A DNA stretch of 43,145 nt, taken from assembly GCF_030159995.1 (NCBI RefSeq), contig NZ_BSNM01000008.1:1-43145 (forward strand), in the 5' to 3' direction. The notes beneath the pieces are model-generated. The model was given only the letters and a program-made list of their open reading frames with translations, made no database searches and had not been told where the DNA came from. How positions within the stretch are numbered: position 1 is the first letter of the stretch; every line of letters begins with the position of its first letter. Both the position numbers and the translations under genes were made by a program. This document shows positions 18,158 to 27,385 of this stretch, piece by piece. The stretch is from Litoribrevibacter albus. GTDB taxonomy: Bacteria > Pseudomonadota > Gammaproteobacteria > Pseudomonadales > Litoribrevibacteraceae.

Positions 18158-19288
18158 TTAAAGATCAAAGTCATCAAAATCATCAGCCGAGATTTCACTG
18201 TCAACCTGACCAACAAGGTAAGAACTGATTTCTGACTCTTGAGGTGCAACCTGAACGTTGTCGCTAACTAACCAGGCATTCATCCAAGGAAGTGGGTTAG
18301 ATTTCACTTCAAACGGTGACGAAAGACCAATGGCTTGCATGCGGATAGAGGTAATATATTCCACATACTGACACAAAATGTCTTTGTTCAGACCAATCAT
18401 TGAGCCATCTTTGAACAAGTATTCAGCCCATTGCTTTTCTTGTTCTGCTGCTTCGACGAAGATTTTGGTGGCTTCTTGTTTACACTCTTCTGCGACCTTA
18501 GCCATTTCCTGATCGTCCTGACCACTGGCCATGATGTTCAGCATGTGCTGGGTGCCGGTCAGGTGAAGAGCTTCGTCACGGGCAATCAATTTAATGACTT
18601 TTGCGTTACCTTCCATCAAGGCGCGTTCGGCAAAAGCAAAGCTACACGCGAAGCTCACGTAGAAACGAATGGCTTCCAATACGTTGATGGAGACAAGGCA
18701 CAAGTACAAACGCTTTTTCAACTCAAAAGTGTTGATGTTGATGCTTTGACCGTTGAGTTCATGAGTGCCAACACCATGCATGATGTAGTGGTTCATGTAC
18801 TCGATGAAGTTGTCGTAATACTTACTGACACTGTCTGCGCGTTTTTGAATTTCTTCGTTTTTAACGATGTCATCAAACACTTCAGACGGATCTGCCTTAA
18901 TGTTTCGGATGATGTGCGTGTAGCTGCGGCTGTGGATAGTTTCGCTGAATGCCCAGGTTTCGATCCAGGTTTCTAATTCAGGAAGTGAGCAAACAGGCAA
19001 CAGAGCAACGTTGGGTGAACGACCTTGGATACTGTCCAATAAGGTTTGGTATTTAAGGTTACTTAAGAAAATGTGTTGCTCATGCGCTGCAAGATCTTGG
19101 AAGTCTTTACGATCTTTCGAAAGGTCAACCTCTTCCGGGCGCCAGAAGAACGACAATTGTTTCTCAATCAGTTGTTCAAAGATCGGGTATTTCTGTTGGT
19201 CGTAACGAGCAACGTTGACAGTTTCTCCAAAGAACATTGGCTCTTTTAGAGGGTCGTAGTTTTTTCTGTTAAAAGTAGTGTACAGCAT
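18158..19288 (-). CDS. nrdB: Class Ia ribonucleotide reductase, beta subunit
   Basis: This subunit houses the diiron-tyrosyl radical that starts reduction of ribonucleotides to deoxyribonucleotides. Its 376 residues match E. coli NrdB in length and motifs: [12 protein letters not shown] (iron ligands), [15 protein letters not shown] (radical tyrosine in SRSY), and the ARDEALHL helix with Glu/His ligands. The acidic C-terminal tail ends FDDFDL and docks with NrdA. It lies 96 bases after nrdA, a gap that contains a strong terminator-like hairpin. Confidence 0.97.
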   Translation of the reverse strand: MLYTTFNRKNYDPLKEPMFFGETVNVARYDQQKYPIFEQLIEKQLSFFWRPEEVDLSKDRKDFQDLAAHEQHIFLSNLKYQTLLDSIQGRSPNVALLPVCSLPELETWIETWAFSETIHSRSYTHIIRNIKADPSEVFDDIVKNEEIQKRADSVSKYYDNFIEYMNHYIMHGVGTHELNGQSININTFELKKRLYLCLVSINVLEAIRFYVSFACSFAFAERALMEGNAKVIKLIARDEALHLTGTQHMLNIMASGQDDQEMAKVAEECKQEATKIFVEAAEQEKQWAEYLFKDGSMIGLNKDILCQYVEYITSIRMQAIGLSSPFEVKSNPLPWMNAWLVSDNVQVAPQESEISSYLVGQVDSEISADDFDDFDL

Positions 19289-19329
19289 CTGTTGTCATCC
19301 GGATTTGCAGGATAATTGCGTTATTCTCA

Positions 19330-19357
19330 AAAAAGGACTGTATGAACAGTCCTTTTT
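19330..19357 (-). terminator. Terminator-like hairpin between nrdA and nrdB
   Basis: GGACTGT (19335-19341) and ACAGTCC (19346-19352) form a 7-base-pair stem with a 4-base loop, extended by an A-run/T-run pair. In the transcribed (minus) direction the stem is followed by a T-run, which fits an intrinsic terminator or attenuator inside the operon. Confidence 0.75.
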
Positions 19358-19384
19358 GTGTGCTGGTCGGTTAAAGCTGTAAGA

Positions 19385-21649
19385 TTAAATCTTACATGCG
19401 CCGCCTTCACAACCCTCATCGTTGCTACCGTCGCCCGCGCCATCGCGAGTGTTATGGTAGTAAAGCGTTTTAACCCCCAGTTTATACGCATTCAAAATGT
19501 CTTTTAGAATGGTTTTTACTGGTACTTTTCCATCGGTAAATTTTGATGGATCATAGTTCGTGTTGGCAGAGATCGCTTGGTCAACAAACTTCTGCATAAT
19601 ACCAACTGCTTGCAGATAACCATCGTTGCTTGGGATATCCCAAAGAAGCTCGTATTCATGACGGTGATTGTCGATGTCCGGAACTACTTGTTTCAGAATA
19701 CCGTCTTTACTTGCTTTAATGCTGATCAAGCCGCGTGGCGGTTCAATACCGTTGGTGGCATTACTGATCTGAGAGGAAGTTTCAGATGGCATTAGTGCCG
19801 TTAACGTACTGTTTCTTAGACCATGAGTCTTGATCTCTTCTCTGAGGGCTTCCCAGTTCAAATGCAATGGCTCATCACAAATGTCATCAAGCTCTTTGCG
19901 ATAGGTATCGATTGGTAGGATGCCTTGAGAGTAGGTTGTTTCGTTGAACTTCTCACATGCACCTTGTTCTTTCGCCAGGTTATTTGATGCTTTCAATAGG
20001 TAATACTGAATGGCTTCAAAGGTTTTGTGCGTTAAACGATTTGCTGAACCGTCGGAGTAGCGCTTGTAATTCTTCGCAAGATAATAGGCGTAGTTAATGA
20101 CCCCCACACCCAGTGTACGTCGGCTCAAGCTGGCAATTTCGGCTGCCTTGATCGGATAGTCCTGATAGCTTAATAGGCTGTCCAGGGCGCGAACGATCAG
20201 ATCTGAAAGCTCTTCCAACTCATCAAGATTTTCCAGCGTACCAAGGTTAAAGGCAGCCAGAGTACACAATGCAATTTCACCGTCTTCATCGTCTACCGAG
20301 TTCAGAGGTTTTGTTGGAAGCGCAATCTCTAAACATAAGTTACTTTGACGGATTGGCGCATGTTCCGGGTTGAACGGGCTGTGTGTATTACAGTGATCAA
20401 CGTTTTGTAGATAAATACGACCAGTACTTGCACGTTCTTGAGCAAACAGTGAGAACAACTCAATGGCAGGGACTGTTTTCTTGCGAATGGAGTCGTCTGC
20501 TTCGTATTTTACGTACAACTCTTCGAATTTTTCCTGATCTTCAAAGAATGCATCGTATAAGCCAGGAACGTCAGACGGGCTGAACAGCGTAATGTTGCCA
20601 CCCTTGATCAGACGTTGATACATCAAACGGTTAAACTGAACACCGTAATCCATATGGCGAACACGGTTCTCTTCAACACCACGGTTATTTTTCAAAACCA
20701 GCAGTGATTCAACTTCCAAATGCCAAAGCGGGTAGAACAGAGTCGCAGCACCACCACGAACACCGCCCTGAGAACAGCTTTTAACTGCCGTCTGGAAGTG
20801 CTTGTAGAAAGGAATACATCCTGTATGGAATGCTTCACCACCACGAATCGGGCTACCTAATGCACGGATACGACCTGCGTTAATGCCGATACCGGCGCGT
20901 TGGCTAACGTATTTAACAATCGAAGACGCTGTTGCGTTGATGGAGTCCAGAGAGTCTCCGGTTTCGATTAATACGCACGAGCTGAATTGACGTGTTGGCG
21001 TACGTACACCGGCCATGATTGGCGTAGGCAATGAAAGCTTGAATTTAGATACAGCATCGTAGAAACGCTTAATGAAATCCAGACGACGTTCTTTGTCGTA
21101 GCTGGCAAACAAGCAGGCACCGATCAGAATATAAAGAATCTGAGGGCTTTCATAGATTTCACCCGTTACGCGGTTCTGAACCAGATACTTACCTTCCAGC
21201 TGTTTCACTGCTGCGTAGCTGAAGTCCATATCACGTTCATGAGCCAGATAGCTGTTCATCTGATCAAACTCTTCTTCGGTGTAATCTTCCAGAAGATGTT
21301 TGTCATAACGGCCAGCATCGACCATTTTCACAACGTGGTCGAAAAGGCGAGGTGGTTCAAATTTACCAAAGGCCTTTTTACGAAGGTGGAAAATATTCAG
21401 ACGCGCTGCCAGATATTGATAATCCGGCGTATCCTGAGAAATAAGATCAGCGGCTGACTTGATCAGGGTTTCATGAATATCTTCGGTTTTTATACCCTCG
21501 AAGAATTGAATATGAGATTTCAGTTCTACCTCTGAGACTGAAACGTTATCTAATCCTTTAGCTGCCCACTCAATAACCTTGTGGATTTTGTCCAAGTCAA
21601 TTGACTCTGTGCGTCCATCTCGCTTAGTAACCGAAATATTATTCTTCAT
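19385..21649 (-). CDS. nrdA: Class Ia ribonucleotide reductase, alpha subunit
   Basis: This is the catalytic large subunit, 754 residues (E. coli 761). It starts with an ATP-cone domain (VTKRDGRTESIDLDKIHKVI) that binds the allosteric ATP/dATP. It keeps the active-site loop SNLCLEI (the Asn-x-Cys-x-Glu triad), the radical-transfer tyrosines near LYYHNTRDGAG, and the redox-active C-terminal tail CEGGACKI. It heads the nrdA-nrdB-yfaE cluster. Two NrdR-like boxes lie 132-179 bases upstream of the start. Confidence 0.97.
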   Translation of the reverse strand: MKNNISVTKRDGRTESIDLDKIHKVIEWAAKGLDNVSVSEVELKSHIQFFEGIKTEDIHETLIKSAADLISQDTPDYQYLAARLNIFHLRKKAFGKFEPPRLFDHVVKMVDAGRYDKHLLEDYTEEEFDQMNSYLAHERDMDFSYAAVKQLEGKYLVQNRVTGEIYESPQILYILIGACLFASYDKERRLDFIKRFYDAVSKFKLSLPTPIMAGVRTPTRQFSSCVLIETGDSLDSINATASSIVKYVSQRAGIGINAGRIRALGSPIRGGEAFHTGCIPFYKHFQTAVKSCSQGGVRGGAATLFYPLWHLEVESLLVLKNNRGVEENRVRHMDYGVQFNRLMYQRLIKGGNITLFSPSDVPGLYDAFFEDQEKFEELYVKYEADDSIRKKTVPAIELFSLFAQERASTGRIYLQNVDHCNTHSPFNPEHAPIRQSNLCLEIALPTKPLNSVDDEDGEIALCTLAAFNLGTLENLDELEELSDLIVRALDSLLSYQDYPIKAAEIASLSRRTLGVGVINYAYYLAKNYKRYSDGSANRLTHKTFEAIQYYLLKASNNLAKEQGACEKFNETTYSQGILPIDTYRKELDDICDEPLHLNWEALREEIKTHGLRNSTLTALMPSETSSQISNATNGIEPPRGLISIKASKDGILKQVVPDIDNHRHEYELLWDIPSNDGYLQAVGIMQKFVDQAISANTNYDPSKFTDGKVPVKTILKDILNAYKLGVKTLYYHNTRDGAGDGSNDEGCEGGACKI

Positions 21650-21780
21650 GAAGGGTGACCTGCCTGCTTCCTTTTTATATGGCCTTTTGGAAGTACTACT
21701 CGCCCAGTGATACGGAGAAAACCAATTTATTATCCATATCTATCGTATGCACCATTTATGGTGTTGGGTCCTTTTCTGGT

Positions 21781-21796
21781 GCACAAGATATAGGGT
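21781..21796. promoter_or_regulatory. NrdR box 1 upstream of nrdA
   Basis: GCACAAGATATAGGGT agrees with the known NrdR consensus (acaCwAtATaTwGtgt) at 13 of 16 positions by eye, including the core CxAxATxTxG. It lies upstream of nrdA with a second similar box 32 bases further out, the paired arrangement usual for NrdR-regulated promoters. Confidence 0.75.
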
Positions 21797-21812
21797 TGAA
21801 TGATTTTAGAAG

Positions 21813-21828
21813 ACACAAGATAGAGCGT
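21813..21828. promoter_or_regulatory. NrdR box 2 upstream of nrdA
   Basis: ACACAAGATAGAGCGT matches the NrdR consensus at 13 of 16 positions by eye. The start-to-start spacing to box 1 is 32 bases, about three DNA turns, which places both boxes on one face of the helix. Confidence 0.7.
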
Positions 21829-22041
21829 TAAAAGGGGAATTTCAAGGATTGACATTCAGCTTGGAAATGTGCCTTTTTAACAAAAAAATGAGGTGTATTT
21901 TGACGTACGCCAGAGCTGATGCGGGATGGCTCTTAAAACCCCTTCAAAAGTTCTGGGAATAAAGATTTTGATTGAATTTTTCTATGGTATTGGCGCTGTT
22001 GGACGAGTGTAATAAATGGGTTAAAAAATAGGCAAAAAAAA

Positions 22042-22059
22042 GGAACTCAAAAGAGTTCC
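22042..22059 (-). terminator. Strong intrinsic terminator for leftward transcription
   Basis: GGAACTC (22042-22048) and GAGTTCC (22053-22059) form a perfect 7-base-pair stem with a 4-base loop. In the minus direction it is followed by eight consecutive T residues (A-run 22034-22041). It lies about 305 bases after the stop codon of the kinase gene at 22365. Confidence 0.88.
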
Positions 22060-22364
22060 TTAAATTCAGAGATAAATACGAAAAGGGTAGAACTAAAAGT
22101 TCTAACTACAACCTCTCTGCATTCGTGAATCAATCTACTTAAAGAACATCTGTTCACCGAATACAGGATCTATTTTGTAGGAAAAAAGCCATTGCGTCTG
22201 TTGTTGCTTTGTGAGCGCTCAGTAACTGACTGTAAGCATGTGAGAACTGCTTCTCACTTTTCTGCCGATCTACCTTATGTCATTTCAGATTTTTGCAATC
22301 AGGGCTCTCTGAGGTCTCGTTTTTTGTGATTTCAATGATTCTTGTCAGTCACATTGAGCAGCGC
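22060..22364 (-). other. Structured non-coding tract ending in a terminator (long 3' UTR or small RNA candidate)
   Basis: No convincing protein-coding frame lies here. The tract contains a perfect hairpin GTGAGAA (22240-22246) / TTCTCAC (22251-22257), a small hairpin AGAACT (22089-22094) / AGTTCT (22098-22103), and the strong terminator at its left end. It could be an unusually long 3' untranslated region of the kinase gene or a separate small RNA. The rest of the gene-free stretch, 21650-22041, holds the nrdA leader, the two NrdR boxes and otherwise A+T-rich DNA without a recognisable gene. Confidence 0.35.
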
Positions 22365-23942
22365 TTAAGGTTGCTCTCTCGGCCAGACTAAACTGAATTT
22401 TGCTCCGTTCAGTGTTTTACTGCGACCGATCATGGCCTTGCCGCCATGCCAATAAGTGATTCTACGAACGATGGACAGACCTAAACCATAACCGCCTGAT
22501 GCTCGTGTTCGACTGTCATCCAATCGAGCAAACGGAGTAAAGACCCGATCCCACTCTTTTTCTGGAATGCCAGGGCCATCGTCCTCAACATCCACACGAC
22601 ACGTATCTTTTGTAAGATGGCAGTTGATAAGAACTTGGGATTTTGCATATCGTCGAGCATTACCAACCAAGTTCTGAATGGCTCGGTGAATGTATCGTTC
22701 TTCAAATTCGGAGCTGGTATTTTGTGTGTCGCTGGTGAATTCGTATCGGATAGATAGGTGTTCGTCGGCTAATGCTTGTTGTTCAGTACAAACTTGTTCA
22801 ACGATGTCTCTGAGCTCCAGACGCTGAAATTCGATGATCGGGCCACCTTCTTCCAGTCTTGCATAGGTAAGAATTTCATCGATCAGATCATCCAGTTCCT
22901 GAATGTCATTATCGATGGCCTGCATTTGATTGCTCATTGCAGGATCATCGGCGAAATCTTCAATCATTTGTACGCCGAAACGAATTCTGGCGACGGGTGT
23001 TCTTAGTTCATGGGAAACCGCACGAATCATTTCCCGCTGGATGCTGATTAGTCTCTCAATATGCTCTGCCATCGTATTAAACGCATCGGCCATTCGACCT
23101 AATGCACCTTGATCGTTTTGATCAATGCGCGTGTTTAAATCGCCTCTCGAAATCTTATAGGCCGCATGCTCAATTTTGCGATACTTGCTGTTCAGCTTTT
23201 TCACCTGGAAAAAGAGAACCAGACCCAGAGTGCTGAAAGCAACAAGTATTACGATGATCGCAGGAAGCAGAGGGAAGTTGGCTTCCAGAGGAATAGGGCC
23301 AACCCGGATGTTCTTTTGCTCATAAGGAATGTTTATGAAGATGGAATTTTTATCACAATAGTCTCGGGAACAGATTTGGTAATGAGCAATTGAATTGCCA
23401 GCCTGATCGGTTTGATGAGTGCTCGTTGTGAGATCAGACACTTCGACCGGAAAGGCAGACATCTCCTGTAATTGAGCAATAGCCGTATCAAAGTTAGGGG
23501 CGTTATTTATCAGGCTTTCAAAGAGTTTTGGAAGTGCATGAGTAAATGTGTGAGACGGATTTTTTAGCGTAACCTCTAGGAGTTCATCCTCTAGGGTGTC
23601 GAGTGTGATGTACGCTTTCAGGTGACCTGTTTCTGTAAATTCGTAGTAGGTGAAGCCTCGCTTTAAACGTTCTTTAATGCGAGTGCTGAATCCAGTGTCT
23701 TCATACAGAATGGTGCTGAACGTGGCGCCTGGAAACTCAGTCTGCGATGGATGAACCAATTGCTGAGGGGCATGTTGAAAGGTGGACTTCACAATTTTCA
23801 ATGGTGTCGCAGAGACTGTTTCAATATGTCGTATCTGATTTACGAAGTTGATTGCGTAAATTGATACAAAAGATAAGCCAAACAGGGCAATCGAGGTGAC
23901 GATCAGGGTCACGTAAAGTTTGAAGAATAGACTTTTGAACAC
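22365..23942 (-). CDS. Sensor histidine kinase, RstB-like
   Basis: The 525-residue membrane kinase has transmembrane helices at about 9-32 and 223-246 and a periplasmic domain of about 190 residues that includes a possible Cys pair (CSRDYC). A HAMP domain (about 247-300), HisKA with His311 in RAVSHELRTPVARIR, and a HATPase domain (NLVGNARRYA, DDGPGIP, GGYGLGLSIV) follow. The motifs and the RstA-like neighbour suggest an RstB-type kinase. It lies 105 bases after the regulator gene, and a terminator hairpin overlaps the regulator stop codon, so its expression may be lower or separate. The signal is unknown. Confidence 0.9.
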   Translation of the reverse strand: MFKSLFFKLYVTLIVTSIALFGLSFVSIYAINFVNQIRHIETVSATPLKIVKSTFQHAPQQLVHPSQTEFPGATFSTILYEDTGFSTRIKERLKRGFTYYEFTETGHLKAYITLDTLEDELLEVTLKNPSHTFTHALPKLFESLINNAPNFDTAIAQLQEMSAFPVEVSDLTTSTHQTDQAGNSIAHYQICSRDYCDKNSIFINIPYEQKNIRVGPIPLEANFPLLPAIIVILVAFSTLGLVLFFQVKKLNSKYRKIEHAAYKISRGDLNTRIDQNDQGALGRMADAFNTMAEHIERLISIQREMIRAVSHELRTPVARIRFGVQMIEDFADDPAMSNQMQAIDNDIQELDDLIDEILTYARLEEGGPIIEFQRLELRDIVEQVCTEQQALADEHLSIRYEFTSDTQNTSSEFEERYIHRAIQNLVGNARRYAKSQVLINCHLTKDTCRVDVEDDGPGIPEKEWDRVFTPFARLDDSRTRASGGYGLGLSIVRRITYWHGGKAMIGRSKTLNGAKFSLVWPREQP

Positions 23943-24033
23943 GAGATATACCTAAATAGTAGACTGAGACGTAGAGTCAGAATGTTCTTATTTTAGTTAG
24001 GCTGAAAAGTATAGTGTGCTGTCAGAAATGAAA

Positions 24034-24055
24034 AAGGGTAGGAAATCCTACCCTT
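24034..24055 (-). terminator. Terminator overlapping the regulator stop codon
   Basis: AAGGGTAGG (24034-24042) and CCTACCCTT (24047-24055) form a perfect 9-base-pair stem with a 4-base loop. In the minus direction a run of five T residues follows. The stop codon of the response regulator lies inside the stem. Confidence 0.8.
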
Positions 24056-24785
24056 CAATATCTTTCACAAAAAGATACCCTTTACTTCGAACCGTTTTGA
24101 TACGTCTCGGATGCATAGGGTCGTCGCCAACTTTTGGACGAATTCGGGAAACGCGAACATCAATCGAACGGTCTTGGCCGTCGTATTCAATGCCTCGAAG
24201 TGCAGTAAAGATTTCTTCCCGGCTTAATACTGTGCCTGCGTTGCTGGCAAGTAGCCATAGCAAATCAAATTCGGCACTGGTCAGATCAATGCTGGTTTCA
24301 GCCAGCCAAGCTTCTCGCATCGCGCTATCGATAACCAGTTCACCGAACTCAAGACGAGTTTGCTGTTCACCGCTGGTTTCTGGTGCACTTTCTGTGGAAG
24401 GCTGGTGGGTTCTTCTTAATAATGCCTGGATGCGGGCTAATAACACTCGTGGACGAACAGGTTTGGCAACGTAATCGTCAGCCCCCATCTCTAATCCTAG
24501 AACTTGGTCCAAATCATCAGTACGAGCAGTTAACATCAGGATAGGGCCTTTGTACTTAGGTCGAACAAGTCGACACACCGCAATGCCATCTTCTCCGGGA
24601 AGCATAAGATCAAGAACGACAAGATCAGGCTGTTCATTGATGATACGATCAATAGCCTTGGCGCCATCACCTTCGATGCTTACTTGCAAGCCGTTGTTTT
24701 CAAGATAATCTTTTGTCAGGCTGGCAAGGCGCTCATCATCCTCGACGATCAAAATATTTGGAGTATGGGTATCCATATTGCTCAT
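24048..24785 (-). CDS. OmpR-family response regulator, RstA-like
   Basis: This DNA-binding response regulator has a receiver domain (about 10-125; acidic VEDDE, phosphoacceptor Asp59 in VVLDLMLPGEDG, switch Thr in LTART, Lys in YVAKPV). A winged-helix output domain follows (about 145-240; SAEFDLLWLLASNAGTVLSR, DRSIDVRVSRIR, IKTVRSKGYLF). The phrasing of the C-terminal domain is closest, from memory, to E. coli RstA. A TTG at 24794 would add three residues; the ATG at 24785 is the more likely start. It is paired with the RstB-like kinase downstream on the same strand. Confidence 0.9.
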   Translation of the reverse strand: MSNMDTHTPNILIVEDDERLASLTKDYLENNGLQVSIEGDGAKAIDRIINEQPDLVVLDLMLPGEDGIAVCRLVRPKYKGPILMLTARTDDLDQVLGLEMGADDYVAKPVRPRVLLARIQALLRRTHQPSTESAPETSGEQQTRLEFGELVIDSAMREAWLAETSIDLTSAEFDLLWLLASNAGTVLSREEIFTALRGIEYDGQDRSIDVRVSRIRPKVGDDPMHPRRIKTVRSKGYLFVKDIEG

Positions 24786-24953
24786 TGTTACCAAACGCTT
24801 AAATGGTTTTCGTTATTGTTCTCACAGTGTCTAATTCAAGTCTTTTTATGTAATTATTTCAAGTTATTAGTTTGATATTTTAAAAAAACACTGAAAGTTC
24901 ATAGATTTTGTCTCCAAATTCAATGTTTAGCTTCTATTTTTAAATAAATGTAA

Positions 24954-25793
24954 ATGAAAGTTGTTGAGACAAAGATGAAGCAAATTATAAAGTTTGGGTG
25001 TTTGTTGGGGGCTTTATTAGCAGGATTTAGTGCCTTTTCTACCTCTGCTAATGAGACAGATGAATCTAACGGAATCCGTCTGATCTTTGCGTTTCAAAAT
25101 GTCGATAATTATCCCTATCAGGTCGGGGACGGCACTAAGGTTCAAAGCCCTTTACCCGGTGTTGCGGTAGAGCAGATGCAAGACATGGCGCAACGTCTTG
25201 AATTACAACTTGAGCTTGTTCGTGTTCCCTGGAAACGTGGATTGCAAATGCTCAAAGAGGGCGAAATTGAAGGCTTGTTTAACGCAAGTTACAAGCCTGA
25301 GCGTAGAGAGTATGGACGTTACCCCTTTCAAGGCGATCAGGTTAATTCTGAACTGCGGAGTTATTCCAACAGTTATTCTTTATTCGTGCATAAAGACAAT
25401 GATATTAACTGGGATGGAAAAACATTTAATCGGGTCGACTTTCGAGTGTTTGCGCCTCTCGGGTTCTCAATTGTCGATGATCTGAAAAAAAAGGGACTGA
25501 TCGTTAACGAGTCTTCGCAGGTCTTGTCTCAATTGGTTATGGTGGCACAAAAACGGGTCGATGCGGTGGCGCTTTTAACACCTTCGGGGCAAGCACAGTT
25601 GTCAGATCATCCTGATCAACTCAACAATGTGGTTATGTTGCCTGTACCGCTGACGTCCAAGGATTACTTCCTGATGTTGTCTCATCAGTTTGTCACCAGG
25701 CATCCTGAACTCTCGGATAAAATTTGGCGAACTGTCGCGCAAATCCGAGAGGATGCTGCACACACTCGTCGCTTTTCCAAGTATGCAAACTAG
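24954..25793 (+). CDS. Periplasmic substrate-binding-protein-like (SBP_bac_3 type)
   Basis: The 279-residue protein has an N-terminal signal peptide (MKQIIKFGCLLGALLAGFSAF, cleaved after about STSA). A bilobal fold like amino-acid-binding proteins follows: PGVAVEQMQDMAQRLELQLEL, then VPWKRGLQMLKEGEIEG, then YSLFVHKD. No permease or ATPase for a polar amino acid transporter is adjacent, so it may serve as a sensor or as a partner of components encoded elsewhere. The in-frame ATG at 24975 gives a more normal signal peptide than the first ATG at 24954; neither has a strong ribosome-binding site. It diverges from the RstA-like regulator. Confidence 0.75.
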   Translation: MKVVETKMKQIIKFGCLLGALLAGFSAFSTSANETDESNGIRLIFAFQNVDNYPYQVGDGTKVQSPLPGVAVEQMQDMAQRLELQLELVRVPWKRGLQMLKEGEIEGLFNASYKPERREYGRYPFQGDQVNSELRSYSNSYSLFVHKDNDINWDGKTFNRVDFRVFAPLGFSIVDDLKKKGLIVNESSQVLSQLVMVAQKRVDAVALLTPSGQAQLSDHPDQLNNVVMLPVPLTSKDYFLMLSHQFVTRHPELSDKIWRTVAQIREDAAHTRRFSKYAN

Positions 25794-25862
25794 CGTCGTC
25801 TCGCTGACAAAATGGGGTTCTATGTTTTGGTTATTTCTGTGCTTTGGCAGTTTTTGAGCTCA

Positions 25863-25913
25863 GGTATTCTTTAAGCTTTGGTATTCTTTAAGCTTTGGTA
25901 TTCTTTAAGCTTT
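25863..25913. repeat. Three tandem copies of a 17-base unit
   Basis: GGTATTCTTTAAGCTTT occurs three times without change at 25863-25879, 25880-25896 and 25897-25913. It ends 6 bases before the stop codon of the minus-strand ATPase gene. Confidence 0.95.
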
Positions 25914-25919
25914 GGCCAT

Positions 25920-27032
25920 TTAGGCTTTATTGAATGTCACAATATGGTCTGCCGCGAAGCGGATGCCAATTTGATCGCCCAGTTCAAAGTTCAGATGGCT
26001 CGATAACACGGTTGAAATTTGTTGGCCGGATGGGAGTTTCAATTCATAAAAGCAGGAAGCTCCAAGAAAATGCTTTTTGGTGATTTGGGCCATTAATGGG
26101 CTGTCAGGAGACGCGACGATATCTTCAGGACGAACCAGTAAGTCAACTTCTTCGCCCGTTTGATGCATAAGCGGATGGGCTGAGCTGGCCATGCCCAGTT
26201 CAGAGGATACCGTGTGAGAGGTTTCAATGCGGGCAGGCAGTAGACTGCCTTTCCCGATGAAACTCGCAATTTGTCGGTTGGCTGGTTCATGGTAAAGATC
26301 GTACGGTGATCCCCACTGTTGGATCTTGCCATCCATCATGATGCCAATCTTGTCAGCCACAGTGAATGCTTCTTCCTGATCGTGTGTGACAAGAATGGCG
26401 CTGGTGTTCTGGGCTTTTAGTATTTCCCGGACTTCAAGGCTTAGGGAACGTCGTAATTCCGTATCCAGGTTGGAAAAAGGCTCGTCCAATAGGATCAACT
26501 TAGGGCTGGGAGCTAAAGCGCGTGCAAGTGCAATTCGTTGTTGCTGTCCACCAGAGAGCTCATGTGGGTATCGTTCAGAAAGGTGTTTTAGTTGAACTAT
26601 CTCAAGCATGTTGAATGCTGTTTCTTGAGAGTTTTTATCCTTCCGATTTAAACCAAACATCACATTTTCAAGCACTGAAAGATGCGGGAATAGCGCGTAA
26701 TCCTGGAATACCATGCCCACACTTCGTTTTTCGGGTGGTTGAGCATGTGTTTGACTGGCAATGAGATTGCCGTCGACCTTGATCTCACCTTGATCAATGG
26801 GTTGGAAGCCCGCAATTGCTCTGAGAATCGTTGTCTTACCGCAACCTGAAGGGCCAAGCAAACAGCCAATTTCTCCGGGATGAAGTGCAAAACTGGTGGA
26901 TTTAACCACTGGCGTTTTTTCATACTTGCAGTGCAAGTCGGTGACTGACAAAACATCTGTGGTTGAAAAGCTACTGTTTAAGTGTTCTTCAACGGCGAGA
27001 GTTCGTTGTACCGGTGACTTGGACGCATGCAT
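25920..27032 (-). CDS. ABC transporter ATP-binding protein, probably for ferric iron (FbpC-like)
   Basis: This is a cytoplasmic ATPase of an import system of the Fe3+/spermidine/thiosulfate family. Motifs: Walker A LLGPSGCGKTT, Q-loop MVFQDYALFPHLSV, signature ELSGGQQQRIALARAL, Walker B LILLDEPFSNLD, H-loop VTHDQEEA. A C-terminal TOBE-like domain (about 245-370) has VDLLVRPEDI. The frame can be extended to a TTG at 27101, but that adds an odd hydrophobic stretch, so I take the ATG at 27032 (370 residues, near the usual 350). No permease or binding protein is adjacent. A Fur-like box 125-143 bases upstream supports an iron role. Confidence 0.88.
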   Translation of the reverse strand: MHASKSPVQRTLAVEEHLNSSFSTTDVLSVTDLHCKYEKTPVVKSTSFALHPGEIGCLLGPSGCGKTTILRAIAGFQPIDQGEIKVDGNLIASQTHAQPPEKRSVGMVFQDYALFPHLSVLENVMFGLNRKDKNSQETAFNMLEIVQLKHLSERYPHELSGGQQQRIALARALAPSPKLILLDEPFSNLDTELRRSLSLEVREILKAQNTSAILVTHDQEEAFTVADKIGIMMDGKIQQWGSPYDLYHEPANRQIASFIGKGSLLPARIETSHTVSSELGMASSAHPLMHQTGEEVDLLVRPEDIVASPDSPLMAQITKKHFLGASCFYELKLPSGQQISTVLSSHLNFELGDQIGIRFAADHIVTFNKA

Positions 27033-27156
27033 AAGGTATTGACCCAAATAGACTATGATCAGAAGAGAAAACGACGAAATTTCGAAATGACGGCGTTTCA
27101 AAAGCTGCTTTTTTGAAAGCTACTAAATAAGAATATAGGCATTTTATAATGCTTTT

Positions 27157-27175
27157 GGTAATAGTAAACATTATC
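27157..27175. promoter_or_regulatory. Fur-box-like operator upstream of the FbpC-like gene
   Basis: GGTAATAGTAAACATTATC matches the 19-base Fur consensus GATAATGATAATCATTATC at 15 positions by eye. It lies in the A+T-rich leader of the minus-strand ATPase gene, next to a TATAAA-like element (about 27141-27148 region). Confidence 0.65.
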
Positions 27176-27385
27176 GTTTATTTTTCTTTTGATGATTTGC
27201 CCTAGATCAGCATCCTGTTTCTGTTCGCTCAACACCCTTATCTATAGATACTGTCTATGAATATTCATTGGATATTCTTCATTAGCCAGCATAGTATTCC
27301 CACCCTGTAAGCTCCTATATCTTTGTGTAATGGGTCTCCGCATTTGAATGGATATCCATATTTGAAATGTTGATGAGGTGAAATC

